The notes under the pieces were generated by a model that did no database searches, was not told the origin of the DNA, and worked only from the letters and a program-made list of their open reading frames with translations. DNA of 64,000 bases from Marinifilum flexuosum (lineage in GTDB: Bacteria > Bacteroidota > Bacteroidia > Bacteroidales > Marinifilaceae). Made by a program: the position numbers and the translations under genes. Below, in pieces: positions 19,361 to 27,644 of this stretch; positions within the stretch are counted from its first letter, which is position 1, and each line of letters begins with the position of its first letter. The stretch lies in contig NZ_RAPQ01000008.1 in NCBI RefSeq assembly GCF_003610555.1, positions 1,604,490 through 1,668,489 of the forward strand, read 5' to 3'.

Positions 19361-19511
19361 TTTATGATTGTTGAGGAGTGGGCATAGTAGCTATTGCCTG
19401 CTCCAATCATAAATTATAAACGATTGGGTTCAGAAATACATTCCCTTTTGGGTAAAGGATGTATTTCATTTGATTAGTTAGAGGAGCAAGCTGTTATGGC
19501 TTGCTCTTTTT
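19361..19511 (+). ncRNA. Candidate structured non-coding RNA ending in a terminator
   Basis: Three hairpins follow one another. The first is long: TTTATGATT (19361-19369) with AATCATAAA (19405-19413), a 5-base bulge, then GGAGTGGGCA (19375-19384) with TGCCTGCTCC (19395-19404) including two G-T pairs. The second pairs GAAATACAT (19433-19441) with ATGTATTTC (19459-19467). The third is a clean terminator, GAGCAAGC (19484-19491) with GCTTGCTC (19499-19506) and T-rich tail. No frame of any length runs through it. The 5' end and promoter are not identified; it could start soon after the terminator at 19266. Family not recognised. Confidence 0.5.
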
Positions 19512-19566
19512 ATTTTTGCCTTTTTAAACTCCACTTTTAGTGATCTGTTAAGTCTTTAGGCAGCTT

Positions 19567-19593
19567 AAAAAGGCTACACCTTAAAGTGTAGCC
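19567..19593 (-). terminator. Terminator of the minus-strand hypothetical gene
   Basis: On the minus strand GGCTACAC, loop TTTAAG, GTGTAGCC is followed by TTTTT, about 20 bases after the stop codon of the gene at 19613-20251. Confidence 0.8.
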
Positions 19594-19612
19594 CTAATTT
19601 ATACAAGTCAAT

Positions 19613-20251
19613 TTACCTCAAAGCCTCCAGGGTAATGCTATCTACATTTGATTTCTGACCAACAATTTGGCCTTTGTAAAGGAAATAGGCATAGTAAGTT
19701 CTGGTTTCAGGTTTTAAAGGATCCATTCGAGCTTTGGTATCTTTCCAGAATGGTCGGGTTATGGTTTCTTCGTATTCCATTTCCTGATCGCCATAGCTAA
19801 TTCTGCAAAACAAACGAATACCATCAAAAATAGATTTTGTGTACTTAATGCGAGGAGCACCAGAAATCAAATCTACATGAATTTCAGGCTTTTGGGTGTC
19901 CGTGTCGATTACACGATGTGTAGAACTCAGTCCAAAATCCTCTAAGATTGCAGGAGTACAGTTGGGATTGTTTTCAAGTGCTTTTCTGAAATTGCGAAAA
20001 GCTTTTACGCATAGGGGATGGTTTGTATCATATTCTTTGGTTGTAGCACGCGATTGGGCTTGAATGATGTTTTTCTTTTCACTCAATGCTTTGTCTTTTT
20101 GAATTATCCCCGTAAATTCTGCTACTTCTTCATCACTCAGACCAAGAATAGCTTGATAAACCAGAAGTTTTGCAACAATGTTTTCGCCTTGAGCATTAAA
20201 TTCGTCTTCGGGTTTTGCAATGTAATCATTTGAAAGTTTAACTTGTGTCAT
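19613..20251 (-). CDS. Hypothetical protein (212 aa)
   Basis: Soluble, no signal peptide or membrane helix. The N-terminal half is helical and charged (LSDEEVAEFTGIIQKDKALSE cut short here, then KAFRNFRKALENNP); the C-terminal half looks like a beta-sandwich, with the pairs GIRLFCRISYGDQEM and TRTYYAYFLYKGQIVG as strands, typical of fibronectin type III-like modules. I do not recognise a named family. It is a single-gene unit with its own terminator, and 1.2 kb of non-coding DNA lies upstream of its start. Confidence 0.6.
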   Translation of the reverse strand: MTQVKLSNDYIAKPEDEFNAQGENIVAKLLVYQAILGLSDEEVAEFTGIIQKDKALSEKKNIIQAQSRATTKEYDTNHPLCVKAFRNFRKALENNPNCTPAILEDFGLSSTHRVIDTDTQKPEIHVDLISGAPRIKYTKSIFDGIRLFCRISYGDQEMEYEETITRPFWKDTKARMDPLKPETRTYYAYFLYKGQIVGQKSNVDSITLEALR

Positions 20252-20856
20252 GGTATTTCGCTTTTAGTTCATGTTAAAAAAGAAATTCATAAAACGATCG
20301 TTTAATGTTTTGTTATCTAGGTGTCGTATAATAAAGTTGAGATGTATTTTTCGAAATGTCAAGAAGTAAATCGAATAAAAAATTTCTTTAACCATTGAAA
20401 AACTTGCGTATATCATATAAAATAAGGCTTTAAGCATTGTTGAAAAAAGTTGAAATTTTTCTTTTTTAACAGAAAAATGAGCGAGAATTCTTTAAAATAT
20501 TTATTTTCTGAACTTCCGTTAAAAGCCTATGTTAATAAAGTGATGTTTAATTTTCCGAAAATTGAGATTTTCATCTGGTTTAATAAAAGTAAAACACCTG
20601 TAATTATTAGACATTTTCGGTTGATAAAATCAAAAGCCTGTTTTGGGAAGAATTTTTTAATTTAGATATAGTTATCTAAGAAGAAAGGAAAAAATATCTA
20701 AAATATTGATGAATAAAAGGCTTCGTGTGTTTTAGGATATTTTCGCATATCTCATTAAGTTTATAATTATAATTGACCGATTGGTCTGTGTTTTTTCTAA
20801 AATCACCTCAAAAACTTCAAAATTCTGATTTTTGAAGCTAAAAAATTTGCTATCCT
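20252..20856. other. AT-rich intergenic stretch, no gene seen
   Basis: About 600 bases of very AT-rich DNA upstream of the minus-strand hypothetical gene. The promoter of that gene should lie near 20255-20330. A TTG-started frame of 71 codons at 20450-20665 exists but has low-complexity composition (many F, K, I) and no family features, so I do not call it. The 21-bp repeat array begins at its right end. Confidence 0.5.
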
Positions 20857-21226
20857 AACTTAGGAAAAGCTTTTCCTAAGCTGGAAAAGCACCAACGGAT
20901 GTTAGGAAAGTGTTTTCCTATCATAGGAAAACGCCAACGGAAGACAGAAACACATTTTCCTACCGTAGGAAAAGTTGTACGGATAATAGAAACATGTTTT
21001 CCTATCATAGGAAAAGATATACGGAAGGTGAAAAAAGTATAACGGAAGTTAGGAAAGTGTTTTCCTAAGTCCCGTTGGGCATAACGGAGCTTAGAAAAAG
21101 CATTTTCTGCTTTAGGAAAATGTGTTTCTGTCTTCCGTTGGCTCTAACAAATGTTCCGTACATGTTTTCCTACGACAGGAAATACTTTTCCTACGATAGA
21201 AAAAGCTTAACGGAAAGTCCGAAAAG
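20857..21226. repeat. Array of repeats in strict 21-bp register (TAGGAAAA / ACGGA)
   Basis: The box TAGGAAAA or a near variant starts at 20861, 20882, 20903, 20924, 20945, 20966, 20987, 21008, 21029, 21050, 21092, 21113, 21176, 21197 and 21218: every spacing is 21 or a multiple. A second box, ACGG, starts at 20895, 20937, 20979, 21021, 21042 and 21084 (42, 42, 42, 21, 42). Units alternate so that TTTTCCTA and TAGGAAAA face each other across three bases. Read in the frame of TTA-GGA-AAA the unit gives a 14-residue peptide repeat of the type LGKCFPIIGKRQRK, but TAA stops interrupt it at the same unit position. It is not CRISPR: there are no unique spacers. Nature unknown; decayed repeat-protein gene or phased DNA-binding array. 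Confidence 0.8.
20899..21042 (+). other. 47-codon open frame inside the 21-bp array
   Basis: An ATG-started frame coding for three 14-residue repeats with the core FP(I/T)(I/V)GK, rich in K and R, ending at TAA. The same frame stays in register beyond the stop and meets further TAA codons at equivalent positions. No ribosome-binding site is evident. Possibly the remnant of, or the only intact part of, a basic repeat-peptide gene; equally it may be incidental to a non-coding repeat. Confidence 0.3.
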
Positions 21227-21403
21227 GTATTTTTAGGGTAATGTTACAAACAAAATTTTATCATTTACTTTGAATTCGCATGTGTGGTTATTGATATTCG
21301 AAAAGAAAATACGCTAGAATTAATTATAGAGTTAATAGGAGGTGAGATGGTTAGAATATTCCCGGTGCTAGTAAATAGAAGTAAGAGAGTAGGCTATTAA
21401 ATA

Positions 21404-21445
21404 AAAAAATATCCAACAAAAATCGGTATTCATTTTGTTGGATAT
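21404..21445 (-). terminator. Terminator of the minus-strand glycan cluster
   Basis: ATATCCAACAAAA (21409-21421) pairs with TTTTGTTGGATAT (21433-21445); on the minus strand a T-run (TTTTTTT) follows. It lies about 36 bases after the stop of the last gene in the glycan cluster. Confidence 0.85.
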
Positions 21446-21481
21446 TGTAGTGTAAGAAAATATTTTAGTTCCAGTTCAGGA

Positions 21482-22267
21482 TTACAATTTATTGAAATAT
21501 AAAACTGGTAACTCTTTAATTTTTAAGTTTTCTTTCGAAAGCCAAACTAAAATCAAGCGCTCGGCAATAAAGCCATAAATACGTTGGTGATAAGAGCTGT
21601 ATCCCGTTAGGTCAACTCTTTTCTCTAACTCAAACAAGATTTCGAATAACCATTCCATGTAACGATCGAATTCTGGTTTCTTCATTAAAAACATGTTGCA
21701 AGCATAGATTTCATTCTTGCTCATCATGCTATTAAATGCTTCGCTGTATTCAGGAAACTTCTCATTGATGATATCGCCAACGATATTCAAATCGTTATTG
21801 GGTCTTCTAATTGCATATTGCTCATTTACGCTTCGCTTCAATAAACGCAACTCAGGTAAGATAATGTCATGATCTTCCAGTATCTCTTTGGCGGTAGCAA
21901 GGTCAAGAATTTGATCTCTTCTTTTTTGAGAATCCTTGGCGTAAATTACTCCTTTTCTCTTTTTACCCAATCCAATCAGGAACATCATTTTTTGCATTAA
22001 CTTCTCGTACCAGGATTTATCTGTTTTCGAGAAATATCTGCGGTAATGTGATAATCCAATATAGTCATCTTTGGCATTTTTCCACATCCAGTACATGCCT
22101 GTAGCTTCGCAAAAAGAGCCATTTTTATCAGAAATGTTATCACCTGTATCGTCGCCAATCATTCCCAGGTCAACTTTCGACATTCCTTTTCCAACATGTA
22201 AAGGTTCATATAAGCTATCCTTGCTAAGTTGTTTGGTTGCTTTGTGGTAAGCTACATATATCTTCAT
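21482..22267 (-). CDS. DUF4422 family putative glycosyltransferase
   Basis: 261 residues. Starts with a Rossmann-like MKIYVAYHKA and carries the family's signature stretch ATGMYWMWKNAKDDYIGLSHYRRYFS, then IILPELRLL and ACNMFLMKKPEFDRYMEWLF. DUF4422 proteins are retaining-type glycosyltransferase-like enzymes of capsule and O-antigen clusters. It is last in the minus-strand cluster, 49 bases after the UDP-galactopyranose mutase gene, so use of galactofuranose is a possibility but not shown. Confidence 0.8.
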   Translation of the reverse strand: MKIYVAYHKATKQLSKDSLYEPLHVGKGMSKVDLGMIGDDTGDNISDKNGSFCEATGMYWMWKNAKDDYIGLSHYRRYFSKTDKSWYEKLMQKMMFLIGLGKKRKGVIYAKDSQKRRDQILDLATAKEILEDHDIILPELRLLKRSVNEQYAIRRPNNDLNIVGDIINEKFPEYSEAFNSMMSKNEIYACNMFLMKKPEFDRYMEWLFEILFELEKRVDLTGYSSYHQRIYGFIAERLILVWLSKENLKIKELPVLYFNKL

Positions 22268-22316
22268 TTAACTATTCTTTATTTTGACTTCTAATTTTGT
22301 ATAGATTCTTAAGCAA

Positions 22317-23420
22317 TTATAAAATTTCTTCTGCCTTATTCAAGGCCGAGGCAATTACCTTATCCATGTCGTAATATTTATACTCTCCAAGGCGGCCGCC
22401 GAAAATTACTTTCTCATCTGCCTCACCTAAGCTCTTGTACTTTTCGTATAGGGCATTATTGCGATCATCGTTGATTGGATAATATGGTTCCATTCCTTTT
22501 TCCCAATCCATTGGATATTCTCGTGTAATTATAGTCTGAGGCTGAGTGCCAAACTCAAAATGTTTGTGTTCTATAATACGGGTAAATGGCACTTCTCTTT
22601 CGGTATAGTTCACTACGGCATTTCCCTGGTAGTTATCACAATCCTCTTTTAATTCATGTTCAAACTTTAAACTTCTATACTCAAGCTGACCATACTGGTA
22701 TTCGAAATACTGATCAATTTCACCTGTATAGATGATTTTATCAGCAATGGATTTGTAATGCTCTTTGTTCTCCAGGAAATCTACACCCAGTTTTACTTCA
22801 GCTCCTTTTAGTAAATTTTCTACCAATACATTGTAGCCTCCTTTAGGGATTCCCTGGTATGGATCGTTGAAGTAATTATTGTTGTATGTAAATCGGAAGG
22901 GTAGTCGTTTGATGATAAATGCAGGAATTTCTGTTGCTGGTCTTCCCCATTGCTTTTCGGTGTATCCTTTGATCAGTTTCTCATAGATATCTTCACCTCC
23001 AAGAAACAATGCTTGTTCTTCCAGATTGCTTGGTTCTGTATCCTTATACTTTGCTCGCTGCCTATCAATTTCAGCTTTTGCTTCATCAGGTGTGATGGTT
23101 CCCCACATCTGATAAAAAGTATTCATGTTAAAAGGAAGATTATAGATCTTTCCTTTATAATTGGCTAAAGGAGAATTTACGTAGTTATTGAAACTAGCAA
23201 ATTGGTTCACATACTCCCAAACTTCTTCATTGCTGGTGTGAAATATGTGTGCGCCAAATTTGTGTACATTAATTCCAGCACGTTTTTCGCAATAGGCATT
23301 ACCTGCAATGTGGTCACGTTTTTCAATGACCAATACTTTTTTCCCTTTTTTTATCGCTTGCTGAGCAAATACAGCACCATAAAGTCCTGCCCCAACAATT
23401 AGAAAGTCATACATCCGCAT
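22317..23420 (-). CDS. glf: UDP-galactopyranose mutase
   Basis: 367 residues, normal length. FAD enzyme that converts UDP-galactopyranose to UDP-galactofuranose. The start YDFLIVGAGLYGAVFA is the FAD-binding loop; KRDHIAGNAYCEKRAGINVHKFGAHIFH (only partly quoted by family logic: the GxHxFHT motif) follows, with the substrate-binding KGYTEKQWGRP and the C-terminal FGGRLGEYKYYDMDKVI. It implies that the surface glycan made here contains galactofuranose. Confidence 0.95.
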   Translation of the reverse strand: MRMYDFLIVGAGLYGAVFAQQAIKKGKKVLVIEKRDHIAGNAYCEKRAGINVHKFGAHIFHTSNEEVWEYVNQFASFNNYVNSPLANYKGKIYNLPFNMNTFYQMWGTITPDEAKAEIDRQRAKYKDTEPSNLEEQALFLGGEDIYEKLIKGYTEKQWGRPATEIPAFIIKRLPFRFTYNNNYFNDPYQGIPKGGYNVLVENLLKGAEVKLGVDFLENKEHYKSIADKIIYTGEIDQYFEYQYGQLEYRSLKFEHELKEDCDNYQGNAVVNYTEREVPFTRIIEHKHFEFGTQPQTIITREYPMDWEKGMEPYYPINDDRNNALYEKYKSLGEADEKVIFGGRLGEYKYYDMDKVIASALNKAEEIL

Positions 23421-23570
23421 TCAATTTATAAACCGCATAGTAAGCACCATTTGAATAAATCAAATGGGGCTTACTATGCTCAGAGTCGATTAATTTCGCC
23501 TCAAGATAATTATAAAAAGAATACCTATAAGCTTTATATTAAAGATTTTAATTGTTGATAAAAGGCGTGC

Positions 23571-24359
23571 CTACCACTTTTTCAAACCAAAGCTGAATAG
23601 TTTAATAATTATATTAATGGCTTTTGACATTTTGCGTTGATAGCGCAAGGGGCCATTATGATATTTAAAAATAAAATCTTGATGTTTTTTATTGACAATA
23701 TCGATGGTCTTTTTCTTTTTTTCTTTATTAAATCCCTTTCTAAGAGAATTTGGGTGTATTCGGTAATAAAAGCCAGTAATAGGAAGTTTATGGGCAGTAC
23801 CTCCATGTTCTAGAATTGAAAGCCAATATTCCCAGTCTTCCCATCCCCAAGTCATTTCTTCTGAATATCCTCCTGCCTTTTCCCAGTCCTTTTTTCGATA
23901 AAAAGAGCAGGCAAAAATAATGTTCTTACGGCTTATGGTTTTTAGCGAGAAAGGAGGGAGCTCCCATTTTCCGGTTCGATCGCCAAAAAATTCAGCTTCA
24001 CAGTATACTATTTTTATATCTTCATTTTGCTCAAGAACTTGAACTGCTTCGTCCATGTAATCGGATGATATTCTATCATCAGCGTCTAGAGGAAGTATAT
24101 ATTCTCCTTTGGCTGATTTTATACCACAATTTCGTGCAGCAGGAAGTCCCTTGTTGGTTTGATATAAGTATTGAATTTTATCAGATCTTTTTTTTAAATC
24201 TTCAACTATCTTTTTGGTATTGTCAGTTGAGCCATCATCAACAATAACTATTTCATAATCCTGATAGGTGGAGGTGAGTATAGATTCAATTGTTTCGGTA
24301 ATATACTTAGCGGAGTTATATGACGGGATTACAATTGATACTTTAGGTGTATTCTGCAT
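23571..24359 (-). CDS. Glycosyltransferase family 2
   Basis: 262 residues with the GT-A start VSIVIPSYNSAKYITETIES, IVIVDDGSTDNT and the metal-binding PLDADDRIS. The WGWEDWEYWLSILEHG segment contains the ED(W) catalytic-base motif usual in GT2 enzymes. No membrane segment. It should add one sugar to the lipid-linked repeat unit in the cytoplasm. Donor and acceptor unknown. A 150-base gap separates it from glf downstream. Confidence 0.9.
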   Translation of the reverse strand: MQNTPKVSIVIPSYNSAKYITETIESILTSTYQDYEIVIVDDGSTDNTKKIVEDLKKRSDKIQYLYQTNKGLPAARNCGIKSAKGEYILPLDADDRISSDYMDEAVQVLEQNEDIKIVYCEAEFFGDRTGKWELPPFSLKTISRKNIIFACSFYRKKDWEKAGGYSEEMTWGWEDWEYWLSILEHGGTAHKLPITGFYYRIHPNSLRKGFNKEKKKKTIDIVNKKHQDFIFKYHNGPLRYQRKMSKAINIIIKLFSFGLKKW

Positions 24360-24438
24360 AATAAATGAGTTTTTACAAAAAAAATGAGGGAAATATTGCT
24401 CTGGCTACTTTTAAAAAATCCTAGAGTAGCTAACTCAA

Positions 24439-25386
24439 TCAATGAGTAATGTTTGGGTCTTCTTGTGTATATGATTTACGAATAGAGAATTGAGGATGTT
24501 TATTGTTACATAGAAACAAGCGACCCAGATATTCTCCAACCATACCAATAGCCATAAGTTGAACACCTGAAAATAGAGTAATGCTTGCTATGGTTGATGC
24601 ATAACCAACAGGTAAATTGGGATTTATCAATTTTTCACCAATTGTAATGCCTCCATAAATAAAACCGCACATTGCTATGATCAAACCTGTTATCATAGCA
24701 ACACGCAGAGGTAGTATGGAAAAATTGGTAAACATGTTTAACCATAGGCTTATTAGCTTACTTAAGGTGTATCCTGATTCTCCGTTTTGTCTGGCATTAT
24801 GAACAACTTTTACCTTTCCAATATTAGAAGTTGTTCTAAGAATAAGTCCATCAATATAAGGAAAAGGGTGGTTGTATTTTATAATTTCTTCCACTAAAAA
24901 ACGATCAAGAACCTTAAAGCTTGATAAATATAAATTGGTTGGTTTTTTGAGCATCCACGAAGCAACAGCATTGTTGAATCTGCTACCTAAATTTCGAAAT
25001 AAGGAATGCTTCTTACTATCATAATAAGAGTAAACCACATCAAAATCAGTAGTGCTGGCATAGGTTACCAATTGAATAACACTTTCCGTTGGGTTTTGAA
25101 AATCATCATCCATAATGACAACTTTATCACCGGAACATTTGTTTAGTCCCGCCATAACAGCATTATGTTCTCCTACATTTTTAGCCAGTGAATAAAACTT
25201 TACCCATCGAGGGTATTTTTCAAAAAGTTGAATGCACCTATTTTCAGAATCATCCGGAGAACAATCGTTTATAAGCACAATTTCTAACTTAAAAAGTTGG
25301 GAAAAAGAGGCAATTAGTTCAGGTACAAGCTGCCCTATTGAATTTGCACCATTATAAACAGGAATTACTATTGATAGAGACTTCAT
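24439..25386 (-). CDS. Membrane-anchored GT2 glycosyltransferase (GtrB/DPM1-like)
   Basis: 315 residues. GT-A domain in the first 220 (SIVIPVYNGANSIGQLV, LINDCSPDDS, VIMDDDFQNPTES), followed by two membrane helices (about 228-250 and 265-290). This layout is that of enzymes that load a sugar onto polyprenyl phosphate (GtrB, DPM1) or act next to the membrane. Its first 35 bases overlap the end of the ketoisomerase-like gene, so the two are translated together. Confidence 0.88.
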   Translation of the reverse strand: MKSLSIVIPVYNGANSIGQLVPELIASFSQLFKLEIVLINDCSPDDSENRCIQLFEKYPRWVKFYSLAKNVGEHNAVMAGLNKCSGDKVVIMDDDFQNPTESVIQLVTYASTTDFDVVYSYYDSKKHSLFRNLGSRFNNAVASWMLKKPTNLYLSSFKVLDRFLVEEIIKYNHPFPYIDGLILRTTSNIGKVKVVHNARQNGESGYTLSKLISLWLNMFTNFSILPLRVAMITGLIIAMCGFIYGGITIGEKLINPNLPVGYASTIASITLFSGVQLMAIGMVGEYLGRLFLCNNKHPQFSIRKSYTQEDPNITH

Positions 25387-25801
25387 TGTTAAGTATATCT
25401 AAAAAATGTTGTTTGTCAAAAATATAATCATCTTTGCTGTAACTTGATGAGCATAAAACAAGAAGAATTGAATCGTTGGTAAGAAAGCGCTGCCAGTCCC
25501 AAATCATTTTGTCTATAAAAACGCCTTCATTTTCGTTCAATAGTATTGTTTTGTAGTTGTTTGTTTCCAGTCCTACCTCTATCTGTCCTTTTAAGCAAAT
25601 TAAAAATTGTTTTGTTTGAAAATGGGCATGTTCACCACGTATCGCTCCCGCAGGTACATTCTTAACGTAAAATAAGCGATGAACTTTAAATGGAAGTTCT
25701 GAAAATTCGAGAGGAGTAAGTTCCCCCCTGAAATCTTTAAATACACGATGTTGTTTCTTGCTGATAACACCAATATGCTTTTTTTTAATAGAAGTATTCA
25801 T
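25352..25801 (-). CDS. Sugar 3,4-ketoisomerase (FdtA/QdtA-like cupin)
   Basis: About 149 residues from the ATG at 25801; the frame is open 13 codons further but MNTSIKKKHIGVISK fits better. The single cupin carries RLFYVKNVPAGAIRGEHAH and the WDWQRFLTND region typical of dTDP-4-keto-6-deoxyglucose 3,4-ketoisomerases. The product is the substrate of the aminotransferase encoded upstream in the cluster; together they make a 3-amino-3,6-dideoxyhexose nucleotide. The dedicated N-acetyltransferase that usually accompanies them is not seen. Confidence 0.85.
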   Translation of the reverse strand: MNTSIKKKHIGVISKKQHRVFKDFRGELTPLEFSELPFKVHRLFYVKNVPAGAIRGEHAHFQTKQFLICLKGQIEVGLETNNYKTILLNENEGVFIDKMIWDWQRFLTNDSILLVLCSSSYSKDDYIFDKQHFLDILNNEVSINSNSCL

Positions 25802-26018
25802 TATTGTCTGATTAAAAAAACTTAATATGCTTATTCGCATTTACACCTAATGTTATTTCTTGATGCACATGCAACTATAAATTTATCAAACAGATTGTTT
25901 ATTAGCTCTGCGATTGAAATTGAAACAGAATTCATCGAGTTATTATTACTAATAATCTCTGTCGATTTTATGAAAAATACTTGTCAGCCGGCTTTTGTAT
26001 TAGTAATATGCTACCAAG

Positions 26019-26147
26019 TTAATTCTTTGCTAATTTTTTCAGAACAACCTCAACATCATGCTCTTTTGCAAGACCTTTTAGCTTCAAATATGAAGTAGAG
26101 GTATATGTTATAGATGTGCCTGGTTTGAAATAGATTGTGTCATAAGT
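26019..26147 (-). pseudogene. Gene relic: C-terminal tail without a start
   Basis: On the minus strand a 42-codon stretch after an in-frame TGA reads like a real protein end: it contains DTIYFKPGTSITY and YLKLKGLAKEHDVEVVLKK before its TAA. It has no ATG, GTG or TTG near its beginning, and the other frames upstream are full of stops. It fills the 416-base space between the aminotransferase gene and the ketoisomerase gene, where an acetyltransferase gene would often stand, but the sequence does not look like a hexapeptide-repeat acetyltransferase. Family unknown. Confidence 0.4.
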
Positions 26148-26217
26148 TCATTAGTTTTATTAACCTTGTGACAATTAAAAAGCGGGATACACGTACTCGT
26201 GCAAAAAAAAGTTAGTA

Positions 26218-27318
26218 TTAGACGTATTTGATTGTTTTTTGAACAGTTTTTATTACTTGCTCAATGTCACTGTTAGGCATAGAAGGGTAAAGAGGTAATG
26301 AAAATACTTCATTAGCCGCTTGTTCTGTGATAGGTAAATCTCCGATTTTATATCCTAATTGGCTATATCCGTTCATAAGATGGATTGGGTGGGGATAGGT
26401 TATAGCTACAGGAATACCTTGTTTCTTTAATGCAGCTACAATTTTGTTGCGTTTGGTATGACGACAAACATATTGATAATATACATGTTCGTTGTTGTTG
26501 CCAACGATGGGAAGTTGTAAAGGAAGAGAAGAAAATGCATTGTCGTAAATTGCAGCGATTTCTTGTCTTCGTTTTATGTAGTGGTTAATATGTTTGAATT
26601 TTATTAATAGTATGGCGGCTTGTAATTCATCTAATCGAGAATTGTAGCCGTGTGTTTCTGCACTGTACGCTTCTTTCATTCCGTAAAAACGAAGTGATTT
26701 TAATTCGTTTGAGAGAATAGAGGATTTCGTGCAAATTAGACCTCCATCCCCATACGTGCCTAAAACTTTTGTAGGATAAAATGAAAAAGCACTTGCATCA
26801 CCCATGCTTCCGGCTTTTTGATTTTTATAGCTTGCACCATGAGCTTGGGCACAATCTTCAACAATGTACAAATTGTATTTTTTTGCTAAAATTTTTAATG
26901 GTTCCATGTCTACACACTGTCCATATAAATGAACTGGAAGAATACATTTGGTTTTTGACGTTATCAATTGTTCCACTTTGTTTACATCCATAAGAAGGCT
27001 TTGTGGGTCAATGTCAACAAAAATAGGTGTAGCTCCAGTTGAAACAATAGCTGATACGGTTGGTACTGCTGTATTTGCTACGGTAATTACTTCACTGTCG
27101 TTGTCAATTTTTAATGCTTTAAGAGCCAGAAATAAAGCATCTGTTCCATTGGCTACACCAATTCCGTACTTTGTTTGACTGTAATTGGCAAATTTTTTCT
27201 CAAATTCACTTACTTTCTCACCTAATATTAACTGTCCCGAATTAAGAACTTCTTGAATAGCATTCATTGTGGCAGATTGTTCTTTTTTCAATTCGTCTAA
27301 ATAGTTCCAAAATTTCAT
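26218..27318 (-). CDS. DegT/DnrJ-family sugar aminotransferase (QdtB/FdtB-like)
   Basis: 366 residues, normal length. PLP-dependent transaminase of nucleotide sugars. Cofactor-binding features: GVANGTDALFLALKAL, VEDCAQAHGA and the SFYPTKVLGTYGDGG loop, in which the lysine forms the internal aldimine. The best match in context is the 3-aminotransferase that acts after the FdtA/QdtA-like isomerase two positions downstream. It is the first gene of the minus-strand cluster and has a promoter-like sequence 54 bases upstream. Confidence 0.9.
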   Translation of the reverse strand: MKFWNYLDELKKEQSATMNAIQEVLNSGQLILGEKVSEFEKKFANYSQTKYGIGVANGTDALFLALKALKIDNDSEVITVANTAVPTVSAIVSTGATPIFVDIDPQSLLMDVNKVEQLITSKTKCILPVHLYGQCVDMEPLKILAKKYNLYIVEDCAQAHGASYKNQKAGSMGDASAFSFYPTKVLGTYGDGGLICTKSSILSNELKSLRFYGMKEAYSAETHGYNSRLDELQAAILLIKFKHINHYIKRRQEIAAIYDNAFSSLPLQLPIVGNNNEHVYYQYVCRHTKRNKIVAALKKQGIPVAITYPHPIHLMNGYSQLGYKIGDLPITEQAANEVFSLPLYPSMPNSDIEQVIKTVQKTIKYV

Positions 27319-27371
27319 AGCACAAAAAATGAGTTGTTTTAATGTTAGTTGAATGAATTTTCTGTTAAGGG

Positions 27372-27379
27372 CAAAAGTA
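27372..27379 (-). promoter_or_regulatory. -7 element of the glycan-cluster promoter
   Basis: On the minus strand TACTTTTG matches the Bacteroidota -7 box TAnnTTTG exactly; an ATTG 23 bases upstream may be the -33 box. It lies about 54 bases before the aminotransferase ATG. Confidence 0.5.
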
Positions 27380-27410
27380 TTTTATTATTTATAATATTTT
27401 ATCAATAAAA

Positions 27411-27440
27411 TGTTAATAAGTGTTAATAAGTGTTAATAAG
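27411..27440. repeat. Three perfect 10-bp tandem repeats upstream of the glycan-cluster promoter
   Basis: TGTTAATAAG occurs three times in a row. The array sits just upstream of the minus-strand promoter elements, about one helical turn per unit, which would place each copy on the same DNA face. Possible regulator-binding array or a slippage-prone tract. Confidence 0.75.
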
Positions 27441-27502
27441 TCAGGGTTTTCAAGTAAGAATAATATTTTTGAACCTAAGACTGTATATTCTTGTTTGTAA
27501 GC

Positions 27503-27534
27503 TTTAGGCTATTTCCATTAATATTGTATCTTTG
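27503..27534 (+). promoter_or_regulatory. Likely promoter of the GT-C-type membrane protein gene
   Basis: TATCTTTG (27527-27534) is an exact TAnnTTTG box; TTTA 20 bases before it (27503-27506) may serve as -33. The leader to the ATG at 27645 would be about 100 bases. Confidence 0.5.
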
Positions 27535-27644
27535 GCGATGTATTATACATAAAGTGTGGTTTTATTGTTTCGCTAGGAGAAGCGAAAATGTCAACAATCC
27601 TTTCTTTTTAGATAAAATTTTAAATCAATTTAATATGAACAGTT

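Noticed and set aside
20450-20665. 71-codon frame as a gene
   Set aside because: TTG start, low-complexity F/K/I composition, no family features and no neighbour support.
20857-21226. CRISPR array
   Set aside because: The units are 21/42 bases long with no unique spacers of constant length, and the diverged repeats themselves contain the inverted boxes; no cas gene is nearby.
25850-26098. 82-codon plus-strand frame as a gene
   Set aside because: It overlaps the minus-strand relic and lies between two minus-strand genes; the sequence has no recognisable domain or ribosome-binding site.
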